Source: Leifsonia sp. fls2-241-R2A-40a (GTDB lineage: Bacteria > Actinomycetota > Actinomycetes > Actinomycetales > Microbacteriaceae). Taken from it: a stretch of 64,000 nucleotides of DNA. The stretch's first letter is position 1, and every line of letters starts with the position of its first letter. Where the stretch lies: NCBI RefSeq assembly GCF_030209575.1, contig NZ_JARVRS010000001.1:868001-932000 (forward strand), read 5' to 3'. This document shows, piece after piece, positions 35,003 through 42,886 of this stretch. The position numbers and the translations under genes were made by a program. Below the pieces are notes generated by a model. It did not search any database, had not been told where the DNA came from, and worked only from the letters and a program-made list of their open reading frames with translations.

Positions 35003-36045
35003 GCCGCGCTCCTTTCGGTTTCGGCGGGACGGGTGGCGATGCGGGGCTGCGGTGGTCGCAGCCGTCCGAGCCAGGTGCGCACGCGCCGCGACTGGGAGAG
35101 GCAGACGATGATGACGACGATCGCCTTGAACACCGGGGTCACGGCCGGCGGGACGCCGAGGAAGGTGATGGTCGAGGTCAGCGTCTGAAGGATGAAGACG
35201 CCGATCACCGTTCCCGCGAGCGAGAACTTGCCGCCGGCCAGCGACGTTCCGCCGAGCACGACCGCGAGGATGGCGTCGAGCTCGATGTTCAGGCCTGAGT
35301 TGTTGGCGTCCGCCGCCATGATGTTGGAGCTGTAGAGGATGCCGGCGATCCCGGCGAGCAGTCCGCTGAGCCCGTACAGGCTCCAGACGATCCCGCGCGA
35401 CCGGACCCCGGCGAGTCGGCTCGCCGACGGGTTGATGCCGACGGACTCCGTCAGCACGCCGAGTGCGGTCCGGCGCACGAGGAGGCTGATCACGATGATC
35501 GCGCCGATCGAGACGATGAAGGCGAACGGCAGCCCGAAGACATAACCCTGCGAGATGTACGCGTACGGGGCGCTGGTGATCGTGGTGATGAAGCCGCCCG
35601 TGATCAGCAGGGCGATGCCTCGTCCTGCCAGCATCAGCACCAGCGTTGCGATGATCGGCTGGATGCCCAGCACCGCCACGAGGAAACCGTTCCACAGGCC
35701 GAACAGCAGGCAGATCACTACGGCCGTGAGGATCGCCGTGCTGACCGTCCCCAGACTGCTGGGCGATCCGGAACCCTTGATGATCGTCAGGGCGACCGCG
35801 CCCGAGATCGCCATCTGGGCGCCCACCGAGAGGTCGATTCCCCGGGTGGCGATCACCAGCGTCATTCCGAGGGCGATGAGCATCAGCGGCGCACTGTTGC
35901 GCAGGATGTCGATGAGCGAGCCGTAGAGCTCGCCGTCCTTGACGGTGATGCTGAGGAAGCTCGGCCGCGAGATGGTGTTCAGCACGATCAGCGCCAGGAG
36001 CGCCCCGATCGGCCAGACCAGCCGATGCTTGAAGATCGTCCTCAT
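34999..36045 (-). CDS. ytfT: furanose ABC transporter permease, YtfT type
   Basis: 348 residues, multi-spanning. Motifs LVIATRGIDLSVGAQMAISGA and IELDAILAVVLGGTSLAGGKFSLAGTVIGVF place it in the same permease family. It overlaps the ATPase stop upstream (36042-36045) and yjfF downstream, so the heterodimeric membrane pair is translationally coupled to its ATPase. The C-terminal tail is basic and cytoplasmic. Confidence 0.9.
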   Translation of the reverse strand: MRTIFKHRLVWPIGALLALIVLNTISRPSFLSITVKDGELYGSLIDILRNSAPLMLIALGMTLVIATRGIDLSVGAQMAISGAVALTIIKGSGSPSSLGTVSTAILTAVVICLLFGLWNGFLVAVLGIQPIIATLVLMLAGRGIALLITGGFITTITSAPYAYISQGYVFGLPFAFIVSIGAIIVISLLVRRTALGVLTESVGINPSASRLAGVRSRGIVWSLYGLSGLLAGIAGILYSSNIMAADANNSGLNIELDAILAVVLGGTSLAGGKFSLAGTVIGVFILQTLTSTITFLGVPPAVTPVFKAIVVIIVCLSQSRRVRTWLGRLRPPQPRIATRPAETERSAA

Positions 36046-37556
36046 GCTGCGCCCTCCTTGGCGATCAGTGCGACGATGTCGTCGACATCGACGTGACTCT
36101 CATTGTCCAGTTCGGCGATCTTCCGACGATCCCTCATGACTACCACCCGCTGCGAGAGGCGCACCACTTCATCCAGTTCGGACGAGATGAAGATGAGGGC
36201 GAGGCCGCCCGAGGCGAGTTCGACGATGAGTCGCTGAATCTCGGCCTTCGCTCCGATGTCGATGCCGCGGGTCGGCTCGTCGAGGATGAGCAGCTGCGGA
36301 TCGGTGGCCAGCCACCGGCCGAGCAGCACCTTCTGCTGGTTCCCGCCCGACAGGTTGCGAATCAGCGCGTGGGGGTTGGCCGGCCGGATCCCGAGGGACT
36401 CCATGTACTTTCCGACGATCCGCGTCTGCTCCGCCTTCGGCACGCGCCGCAGCCAGCCGCGCTTCGCCTGCACGCCCAGGATGAGGTTCTCGGCGACGGT
36501 GAGGTCGGCGACGATCCCCTCCTCCCGGCGATCCTCCGACGAGAACGCGATGCGCTGGTCGACGGCATGGCGCGGACTGGTCAGCCGCGCCGACGAGCCC
36601 CTGACCGAGACCGTGCCGTGGTCGGCGCGGTCGGCCCCGTACACGAGACGCGCGAGCTCGGTGCGGCCGGAGCCGAGCAGCCCGGCGATGCCGACCACCT
36701 CGCCGTCGTACACCTCGAGGTCGAAGGGCTCCACCGAGCCCTTCCGGCCCAGCAGCGTCGCGCTCAGCACCGGCGCACCCTGACGGTCCACCTGTCGGTC
36801 GGCCGACCGGCCGATGGATTCGAACTCGGCCAGCTCCCGCCCGAGCATGGCCGCGATCAACTCGGTGCGGGTGATCGCACCGATGGCGTACTCGCCGATG
36901 AGCCGGCCGTTGCGCAGCACGGTGAGCCGGTCTGAGATCTCGTAGATCTGGTCGAGGAAGTGCGAGACGAAGAGGATGGCGACGCCACGATCCCGCAGCG
37001 CACGCATCACCGCGAACAACTGTTCGACCTCGAACCGGTCGAGGCTCGACGTCGGCTCGTCGAGCACGAGGACCTTGCAGTCGACGACCACGGCCCGGCT
37101 GATGGCGACCAGCTGCTGCACTGCGAGCGAGTGGGAGGCGAGCGGCGATCGCGGGTCGATGTCGAGGCCCAGCTCCCCGAGGAACCGCGACGCCTCCCGA
37201 TGGGTGGCGCGCCAGTCGACCCCGAACGGGCCGCGCTTCTCGTTGCCGAGCATCACGTTCTCCCCCACCGACAGGTTGGAGCAGAGATTGACCTCCTGGT
37301 ACACGGTCGCGATGCCGGCGGCCTGGGCGTCGGCCGTGCCGGCGAATGTCCGGGTCTCCCCGTCGACGGCGATGCGCCCGCTGTCGATCGGGTACACCCC
37401 GGTCAGTGCCTTGATCAGGGTGGACTTGCCGGCCCCGTTCTCGCCGAGCAGCGAGTGGATCTCTCCCGGGCGCAAGGCGAAGTCGACCTGGTCGAGCGCT
37501 TTCACCCCGGGGAATGAGATGGAGATCTCTCGCATCTCGACAACGTTGTCGGTCAC
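36042..37556 (-). CDS. ytfR: furanose ABC transporter ATPase, YtfR type
   Basis: 504 residues from GTG 37556 with two ABC domains: GENGAGKST and VLVLDEPTS in the first half; GLLGSGRTE, LSGGNQQK and LILDEPTRG in the second. It energises the YtfT/YjfF channel. A 9-bp-stem hairpin and 71 bases separate it from the binding-protein gene upstream, probably lowering its expression relative to the binding protein. Confidence 0.92.
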   Translation of the reverse strand: MTDNVVEMREISISFPGVKALDQVDFALRPGEIHSLLGENGAGKSTLIKALTGVYPIDSGRIAVDGETRTFAGTADAQAAGIATVYQEVNLCSNLSVGENVMLGNEKRGPFGVDWRATHREASRFLGELGLDIDPRSPLASHSLAVQQLVAISRAVVVDCKVLVLDEPTSSLDRFEVEQLFAVMRALRDRGVAILFVSHFLDQIYEISDRLTVLRNGRLIGEYAIGAITRTELIAAMLGRELAEFESIGRSADRQVDRQGAPVLSATLLGRKGSVEPFDLEVYDGEVVGIAGLLGSGRTELARLVYGADRADHGTVSVRGSSARLTSPRHAVDQRIAFSSEDRREEGIVADLTVAENLILGVQAKRGWLRRVPKAEQTRIVGKYMESLGIRPANPHALIRNLSGGNQQKVLLGRWLATDPQLLILDEPTRGIDIGAKAEIQRLIVELASGGLALIFISSELDEVVRLSQRVVVMRDRRKIAELDNESHVDVDDIVALIAKEGAA

Positions 37557-37585
37557 GTCCTGGACCCTACTTTCTTTATCGAGAA

Positions 37586-37615
37586 GGCCACGGGACGCGT
37601 TGGCGCCCCGTGGCC
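37586..37615. terminator. intercistronic hairpin after the binding-protein gene
   Basis: GGCCACGGG (37586-37594) pairs with CCCGTGGCC (37607-37615). It lies between ytfQ and ytfR in the same operon and probably acts as a partial terminator or mRNA stabiliser. Confidence 0.6.
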
Positions 37616-37627
37616 AGGCTCATCCGG

Positions 37628-38596
37628 TCAGTACTTGCGCGTCGGCAGGGCTTCCTTGGCCGCCGCCTGGTCGAACGCGAGGTCCTTAGCGGTGTAGGCC
37701 TTCTCGACCTTCTTGCCGTCGATGACGTCCTTGACCACGCTCGCCACCTGTTCCCCGAGCAGCGGGTTGCACTCCACGACGTAGTTGAACTCACCGTTGG
37801 AGAGGGCGGTCAAGCCGTCCTTTGTGCCGTCGATCGTGACGATCTTGATGTCCTGGCCGGGCGTCAGTCCCGCCGACTTGATGGCGTCGAGTGCTCCCAG
37901 GCCCATGTCGTCGTTCTGGGCGAACAGCAGGTTGATCTTCTTGCCGTACTTCTGCAGGAAGCCCTCCATGACGGTCTTGCCGTCGGCGCGCGTGAAGTTG
38001 CCCGTCTGCGAGTCGAGGGTCGTGATGGACGTTCCGCCGATGCTCGACGAGAAGCCCTTCGCGCGGTCGATCGCAGGGGCCGAACCGGTCGTCCCTTCGA
38101 GCACCACCATGTTGGTCGGGGTGCTGCCTACCGTCTTCGCCGCCCAGCTTCCCGCCGTCTCGCCTTCCTTCTTGAAGTCGTCGCCGATCCAGCTGGCGTA
38201 GAGGCTGGGGTCGGCGTCGATGGTCCGGTCCTCCAGGATGACCGGGATGTTCGCATCCTTCGCCTCCTTCAGCACGTCGTCCCAGCCGGTGGTGACCACT
38301 GCGGCGATGACGATCGCGTCGACGCCCTGGTTGATGAAGCTGTGGACGGCGGCGATCTGGTTCTCCGGCTTGTTGTCGGCCGCGTTGAAGATCAGCTTGA
38401 AGCCGTTCTTCGATGAGAAGGCCTCCTTCATGGACTGCGTGTTGGCCGCACGCCAACCGCTCTCGGAGCCGGTCTGGGCGAAGCCGACGGTGATGACCTT
38501 GTCGCCACCGCCCCCGCCCGCGCCGCCCGCCGAGCAGCCGGTCAGTGCGACGGCCATGAGTCCGACGGCGGCGAGAGCCGCGCCAAGTTTCTTCAT
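37628..38596 (-). CDS. ytfQ: sugar ABC binding lipoprotein, YtfQ type
   Basis: 322 residues. The signal peptide ends in the lipobox LTGC (C21), so it is a membrane-anchored lipoprotein. The mature part is a type I periplasmic-binding fold: VGFAQTGSESGWRAANTQSMKEAF, the cross-over AIVIAAVVTTGWDDVLKEAKDANIPVILEDR and LFAQNDDMGLGALDAIKSAG, closely matching galactofuranose-binding YtfQ. The ATG follows AGGAGG by six bases. It is first in the operon, downstream of candidate LacI sites. Confidence 0.93.
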   Translation of the reverse strand: MKKLGAALAAVGLMAVALTGCSAGGAGGGGGDKVITVGFAQTGSESGWRAANTQSMKEAFSSKNGFKLIFNAADNKPENQIAAVHSFINQGVDAIVIAAVVTTGWDDVLKEAKDANIPVILEDRTIDADPSLYASWIGDDFKKEGETAGSWAAKTVGSTPTNMVVLEGTTGSAPAIDRAKGFSSSIGGTSITTLDSQTGNFTRADGKTVMEGFLQKYGKKINLLFAQNDDMGLGALDAIKSAGLTPGQDIKIVTIDGTKDGLTALSNGEFNYVVECNPLLGEQVASVVKDVIDGKKVEKAYTAKDLAFDQAAAKEALPTRKY

Positions 38597-38675
38597 TCCA
38601 AACCTCCTTGTTCGGGTACCGGACGTCGCCGGCGACTGTGCCTGCTGATCGGGATCCGAAGCAGGATGGTCGCAA

Positions 38676-38732
38676 TGTTAGCCTTCACATTCGGTTCCGG
38701 AGCAACATGATTGCGGTAACGATTGGGTAACG
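38676..38732. promoter_or_regulatory. candidate LacI operator and direct repeats before ytfQ
   Basis: TGTTAGCCTTCACA (38676-38689) matches 11 of 14 positions of the common actinobacterial LacI dyad TGTTAGCGCTAACA. Further out, GGTAACG occurs at 38715 and 38726, one helical turn apart. Both lie in the 242-bp gap upstream of the transport operon; no gene is seen in that gap. Confidence 0.55.
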
Positions 38733-38838
38733 GCCAGGCGCACTGCCGCAATTCACTCGGGGATGATTAGGCCGCCCGAGCATGCGCGAGACCAGAATGT
38801 GAGGGATCACAATCTGGCCCGTGTGCGAAGATGTCCCC

Positions 38839-39336
38839 ATGACCCCGCCCAGACGGAGACCGGCGAACATCACGGTGCGGTCGTACGAGCCGGAGGACGC
38901 AGCGGAGACCTTGGCCATCTTCCTCGGGGCCGTGACCGAGACGGCGTCCGCGGATTACTCACCAGAACAGATCGAGGTCTGGGCACAGCCGGGGCGTCGC
39001 GACGTTGCTTCCTGGCATGAGGCGATGAAAGGGCGCGACAGCCTCGTGGCCGTCGTAGGAGGGCGGGTCGCCGGCTTCTCCGACGTGGGACCGGACGGCT
39101 ACATCGACATGATGTTCGTGTCCCCGCGATTCCTCCGAGGTGGCGCGGCCACCGCGCTGATGACTCACATCGAGGAGACCGCTCGCTGCCAGGGGAGCCA
39201 CGACCTGTGGGCCAACGTGAGCATCACAGCGCGACCGTTCTTCGAGCGACACGGATTCCACGTCGAAGCCGAGCAGCATCCCGTGAGGCTCGGGGTGCAG
39301 CTGACGAACTACCGAATGCGCAAGGCGCTGCTGTAG
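38839..39336 (+). CDS. GNAT-family N-acetyltransferase
   Basis: 165 residues from the ATG at 38839; a GTG at 38821 is also in frame. The N-terminus VRSYEPEDAAETLAIFLGAV, acetyl-CoA loop region DMMFVSPRFLRGGAATALMTHIEETA and C-terminal ITARPFFERHGFHVEAEQ are typical GNAT. In the usual Q/RxxGxA loop, here FLRGGAATA, the motif is slightly altered. The substrate is unknown. It faces away from ytfQ. Confidence 0.88.
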   Translation: MTPPRRRPANITVRSYEPEDAAETLAIFLGAVTETASADYSPEQIEVWAQPGRRDVASWHEAMKGRDSLVAVVGGRVAGFSDVGPDGYIDMMFVSPRFLRGGAATALMTHIEETARCQGSHDLWANVSITARPFFERHGFHVEAEQHPVRLGVQLTNYRMRKALL

Positions 39337-39340
39337 CTCG

Positions 39341-39742
39341 TCAGCCCTTCACGGAGCCGGCGGCCAGTCCCTTCATCACCCGCTGGTTCAGGAAGAGGTA
39401 CAGCAGCAGCGTGCCGAAGATGCTGACGCAGATCGCGGCGAACAGCGGGCCGTACTGCACCTGCCCGTACTGCCCGGTGAAGTTGAGCAGGCCGACCTGG
39501 ATCGTCCGCAAGTCCTCGCTGTTCGTGAACGTCAGGGCGATGAGAAGGTCGTTCCAGAGGAAGAAGAACTGCACGAGACCGACAGTGAAGATCGCGTTCC
39601 GCACCACAGGCACGCCGATCGACCAGAACTGGCGGATCACTCCGGCGCCGTCGAGCGTGGCCGCTTCGAACATCTCGCGCGGCACCGCACGGAAGTACGT
39701 CGCCACCATGAAGACCGTGAGCGGCAGCCCGGAAGCCGTGTG
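39341..39742 (-). pseudogene. truncated carbohydrate ABC permease (MalG type)
   Basis: The last 133 codons of a sugar permease are intact, including the EAA loop PREMFEAATLDGAGVIRQFW and the C-terminal LFLNQRVMKGLAAGSVKG, but the first half (about 150 residues) is missing. Similarity stops at about 39742, close to the hairpin at 39786, and there is no start or ribosome site. No matching partner permease or binding protein is adjacent, so this is a deletion remnant. Confidence 0.85.
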
Positions 39743-39785
39743 GCGGGGTGACGCGAGGGGGCGCTCGACGCTCCGGACATGAGCA

Positions 39786-39815
39786 GAACGGCGGCTGAGC
39801 ACTCAGCCGCCGTTC
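39786..39815. terminator. terminator of the ArsR-SRPBCC gene
   Basis: GAACGGCGGCTGAG (39786-39799) and CTCAGCCGCCGTTC (39802-39815) form a perfect 14-bp inverted repeat with a two-base centre. It is downstream of the minus-strand gene ending at 39854 and insulates the permease remnant from it. Confidence 0.85.
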
Positions 39816-39853
39816 TCGTTCGACGCTGCCGTGACGCTCGCGCGACACCACGC

Positions 39854-40645
39854 TCAGGACTCGGACGGATCCGAGAGCAGGGTTTGCAGTCGATCCAGCT
39901 GCTGGGACCAGCCCGGCTGGAGGCCGGCGACCATCGCCGCGGTCGTGGCGTCCGCCCCGCCGGCCCGGACCGTCAGCGTCAGCACCGTGTCGGCGCCGCC
40001 TTCGAGTGCGACCTCGACGAGCACCTCGAAGAGGCGCCGGCCCTCCGCATCCACCGGCGAGAGCTCGAAGACGAGGCGCCTCAACGGTTGGACCGTGCGA
40101 ACGGAGCCGGCAGACGCGTACTCCGCACCGTCGCCCTCCCGAAGCATCAGTTCGACGCGGCCGGAAGGCACGGCATCGATCGCGCATCGCACGACCTCGA
40201 AATGGCGAGGCGCCCACCACTGGGAAGCCACCGCGGCTTCGGTCCACGCCCTCCAGACCGATTCTCTGGGGGCGTCGATCCGGCGCTGCAGGGTGAACTC
40301 GGTTCCGAGCGCCTCGCCTGCGGCACGCTGCTCGGCGGCGTCGACCGCCCTCGCATAGTCCTCGAGCGCACGGTCGTCAGGCGTCTGTGCAGCCATGCCG
40401 TCGAACCACCTGGCCAGATCCGCCAGCGCATCTCGGTTGAGGCTCGCCAGCTTCCGGCGGCCGAGGCGCTGGAGCGTGAGCAGACCCACCGCCTCGAGGA
40501 CCTGCAGGTGCTTGGTCGTCTGCGGTTGCAGCGCCCCGACGGCTGAGACCACTTCCCCGACGGTCCGTGGACCTTCGGCGAGCACGGTCAGGATGTGGAA
40601 TCGGGCCGGCTCTCCGATCGCCGCGAGCGCTTCCCGCACATCCAT
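39854..40645 (-). CDS. ArsR-type HTH fused to an SRPBCC (AHSA1) domain
   Basis: 263 residues from the ATG at 40645 (GGAGG five bases upstream). Residues 1-100 are an ArsR winged helix (LAAIGEPARFHILTVLAEGPRTVGEVVSAVGALQPQTTKHLQVLEAVGLL) and about 115-260 an AHSA1/START-like cavity domain (TLQRRIDAPRESVWRAWTEAAVASQWWAPRHF). Such fusions probably sense a hydrophobic ligand directly. It is divergent from a stand-alone SRPBCC gene with the dyad at 40669 between them. Confidence 0.9.
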   Translation of the reverse strand: MDVREALAAIGEPARFHILTVLAEGPRTVGEVVSAVGALQPQTTKHLQVLEAVGLLTLQRLGRRKLASLNRDALADLARWFDGMAAQTPDDRALEDYARAVDAAEQRAAGEALGTEFTLQRRIDAPRESVWRAWTEAAVASQWWAPRHFEVVRCAIDAVPSGRVELMLREGDGAEYASAGSVRTVQPLRRLVFELSPVDAEGRRLFEVLVEVALEGGADTVLTLTVRAGGADATTAAMVAGLQPGWSQQLDRLQTLLSDPSES

Positions 40646-40668
40646 CAGGCCTCCACAGTACTTGACAC

Positions 40669-40684
40669 ATTCGTCACGACGAAT
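40669..40684. promoter_or_regulatory. ArsR-type operator
   Basis: ATTCGTC-AC-GACGAAT is a perfect 7-2-7 dyad in the 92-bp gap between the divergent ArsR-SRPBCC and SRPBCC genes. Confidence 0.78.
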
Positions 40685-40737
40685 ATATCGTGTGGGGCAA
40701 TTCGGCATCATTCGACACACCGACGAGGGAGACCCGC

Positions 40738-41196
40738 ATGAAGACCATCGAGCGCATCGTTTCCGCTCCGCCCGAAGCCGTGTGGGAGTTGTGGACCACC
40801 GCGGAGGGCATTTCCCGCTGGTGGGCACCCGACGGCTTCCGCACCGACGTGCTCAGCCTGGAGCTCCGGCCGGGCGGCGAGCTCGTCTATACGATGACGG
40901 CCGAAGCGCCGGAACAGGTCGCGTTCATGGAGCAGAACGGGCTGCCCCTCAGCACCACGTCGCGCAAGGTGTTCGTGGACCTGGATCGTCCCGGGCGCAT
41001 CTCCTATCGGTCGATCATCGACTTCGTACCGGACCACGAGCCGTATGAGCAGCTCACGGTCGTGGACCTCGAACCGGCGGCCGGAGGCACGCGAATCGTC
41101 ATGCAGGTCGAGGACATGCACGACGACGTGTGGACCGAGCGGCTGGTCACCGGCCGCGCGAATGAGCTGGAGAATCTCGGACGCCTGGTCGGCTGA
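40738..41196 (+). CDS. SRPBCC (AHSA1-like) domain protein
   Basis: 152 residues from the ATG at 40738 with GAGGGAG six bases upstream. N-terminal ERIVSAPPEAVWELWTTAEGISRWWAPDGF and the C-terminal WTERLVTGRANELENLGRLV are standard AHSA1 features. It is a likely target of the divergent ArsR fusion. Its last 50 bases overlap the end of the convergent PAP2 gene. Confidence 0.9.
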   Translation: MKTIERIVSAPPEAVWELWTTAEGISRWWAPDGFRTDVLSLELRPGGELVYTMTAEAPEQVAFMEQNGLPLSTTSRKVFVDLDRPGRISYRSIIDFVPDHEPYEQLTVVDLEPAAGGTRIVMQVEDMHDDVWTERLVTGRANELENLGRLVG

Positions 41197-41899
41197 CAGC
41201 GTCCGGCACCTTCACCCAGATCGGTGGGTGGGGCAACCGTCGCTCCCGATACAGCCGGAAGGCGAAGGGCGCCCAGAGGATGACCGCGACTCCGGCCCCG
41301 ATCAGCATCCCGCCGACGGTGTCCGAGATCCAGTGGGCACCGAGGTACGTCCTGCTGAGCATCATGAGGACGGTGTAGATGGCACCGCCGACCCAGACCC
41401 AGACCCGCCAGAAGATGAAGCCGAGTGTCGTCGCGATGAGCGCCGCGTTCGCGCTGTGACCGGAGGGGAACGAACTGAAGTCAGGGGTGACCAGGATCTC
41501 CGTCGGCCGCGGACGACCCACGAGGTTCTTGATGATCGTCGTCAGCGTCACACTCGTCACGGCGGCGATCACGTAATAGAGGGCACCCCACGGGCGCCGC
41601 CAGATCAGCAGGCCGCCCACGATGACGAGAGGGACGAGGACGATGGAAGCGATGCCGCCGCCGATCCAATTGAAGACGAGAGCGGGGATGGTCCACACCG
41701 GAGCGCGGGCCTCGACCAGCTCCCCCATCCACTCGACCTCGAACCCGAACGGCTTGTCGGACTGCCGGTAGAAGATCACGCCCGCGAGAACCACGACGAG
41801 CAGCAGGGCGACGACGCCGGACACGACCCACCACAATCGGGCTATGCGTACCTCAGCGGGCGCATCGCTCTCGACGACGTGCTGAATGTTCTCGTCCAC
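41147..41899 (-). CDS. PAP2-family membrane phosphatase
   Basis: 250 residues from GTG 41899 with about six membrane segments. The three acid-phosphatase motifs are present: KNLVGRPRP, PSGHSANA and SRTYLGAHWISD. PAP2 enzymes dephosphorylate lipid phosphates such as undecaprenyl pyrophosphate or phosphatidic acid on the outer face. The 3' end overlaps the convergent SRPBCC gene by 50 bp, unusually long here; the last 20 residues (VSRPGVRDSPAHSRGR) may therefore be a recent extension. Confidence 0.9.
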   Translation of the reverse strand: MDENIQHVVESDAPAEVRIARLWWVVSGVVALLLVVVLAGVIFYRQSDKPFGFEVEWMGELVEARAPVWTIPALVFNWIGGGIASIVLVPLVIVGGLLIWRRPWGALYYVIAAVTSVTLTTIIKNLVGRPRPTEILVTPDFSSFPSGHSANAALIATTLGFIFWRVWVWVGGAIYTVLMMLSRTYLGAHWISDTVGGMLIGAGVAVILWAPFAFRLYRERRLPHPPIWVKVPDAVSRPGVRDSPAHSRGR

Positions 41900-41938
41900 C
41901 CTCCGATCGTAGGCTCGTCGCTCAGTATGCTGAGCCCG

Positions 41939-42751
41939 ATGAGCCCTTCAGCGAAGCAGGCGGCACGCACGGCCAAGAACAGCAGGGTCGTGCGGGGGCT
42001 CGCCCGCGCCGGCTTCGTCGCCAGCGGGCTCCTGCACATCCTGATCGGCCTCATCGCGATCGCTCTCGCGACCGGCACGAGCGGCGGCAAAGAGGCGGAC
42101 CAGTCCGGGGCGTTCGCAGAGCTCGCGGCGGCTCCAGGCGGCCAGTTCCTGTTGTGGGCCGCCGCCCTCTGTTTCACCGCGCTCGGTCTCTGGCTGCTGC
42201 TCAGCGCCTTCCTCGACCGCTCCTGGGAGGGAGCGCGCTCGCGGGCGGCGCACATCGTGGAGAACATCGTCAAGGCCATCGTGTACCTCGTCCTCGCGTA
42301 CACCGCCTACGTCTTCGCGATCGGTGGCGCAGCGAGTTCCGCGCAATCCACCAGCCAGTTCGGGGCGAAGCTGCTGTCGACCCCGGGCGGCGTGTTCCTG
42401 GTGGTCGCGATCGGGCTCGTCCTTCTCGGTGTCGGCGGCTTCATGGTGTTCAAGGGCATCACGCGGCGATTCGAGCGCGACATCCGGGTTCCCTCCGGCG
42501 TCCGGGGTACGGCAGTGAGGGTTCTCGGAGTCGTCGGCTATGTCGCCCGCGGTGTGGCGCTCGGCGCCGTCGGGGTGCTGTTCGTCGTGGGAGCCTCCAC
42601 CAACGATCCGGGCAAGACGACCGGGCTGGATGGCGCGCTCAAGGCGTTCTTGAGCGTCCCCTTCGGCGTGTTCGTGCTGATCGCCATCGGCATCGGGTGG
42701 ATCGCCTACGGCATCTACGCCTTCTTCCGGGCGCGGCTCGCGCAGCTCTAG
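41939..42751 (+). CDS. DUF1206 membrane protein
   Basis: 270 residues with six membrane segments arranged as three repeats of a two-helix unit (around residues 20-75, 100-160 and 190-265), each beginning with an R-G/A-x-G-x-V-A-x-G motif (ARAGFVASGLLHILIG, KAIVYLVLAYTAYVF, GYVARGVALGAVGVLFVVG). This is the DUF1206 architecture; the function is unknown. The start is the ATG at 41939 or at 41927; neither has a clear ribosome site, so a leaderless transcript is possible. It is divergent from PAP2. Confidence 0.88.
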   Translation: MSPSAKQAARTAKNSRVVRGLARAGFVASGLLHILIGLIAIALATGTSGGKEADQSGAFAELAAAPGGQFLLWAAALCFTALGLWLLLSAFLDRSWEGARSRAAHIVENIVKAIVYLVLAYTAYVFAIGGAASSAQSTSQFGAKLLSTPGGVFLVVAIGLVLLGVGGFMVFKGITRRFERDIRVPSGVRGTAVRVLGVVGYVARGVALGAVGVLFVVGASTNDPGKTTGLDGALKAFLSVPFGVFVLIAIGIGWIAYGIYAFFRARLAQL

Positions 42752-42886
42752 CCGCCGCTCAGCGGAAGGTCCCGCGGCGCACCGGCGATCAGTGCCGCAG
42801 CTCTCGCTGGACGCCTCCCCTCACGGAGGAGACGGCGACCACGTCCTCCCGGCCCGGAGTGCAGGATCGGCTTCTACACTCGGCTC

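Noticed and set aside
38761-38838. Possible GTG start at 38821 for the GNAT gene
   Set aside because: No ribosome site precedes it and the added residues (VCEDVP) do not belong to the domain; the ATG at 38839 was kept.
39743-39802. Start of the permease frame at 39802
   Set aside because: The in-frame ATG lies inside a perfect terminator hairpin and the intervening residues do not resemble a permease, so the gene was called a remnant.
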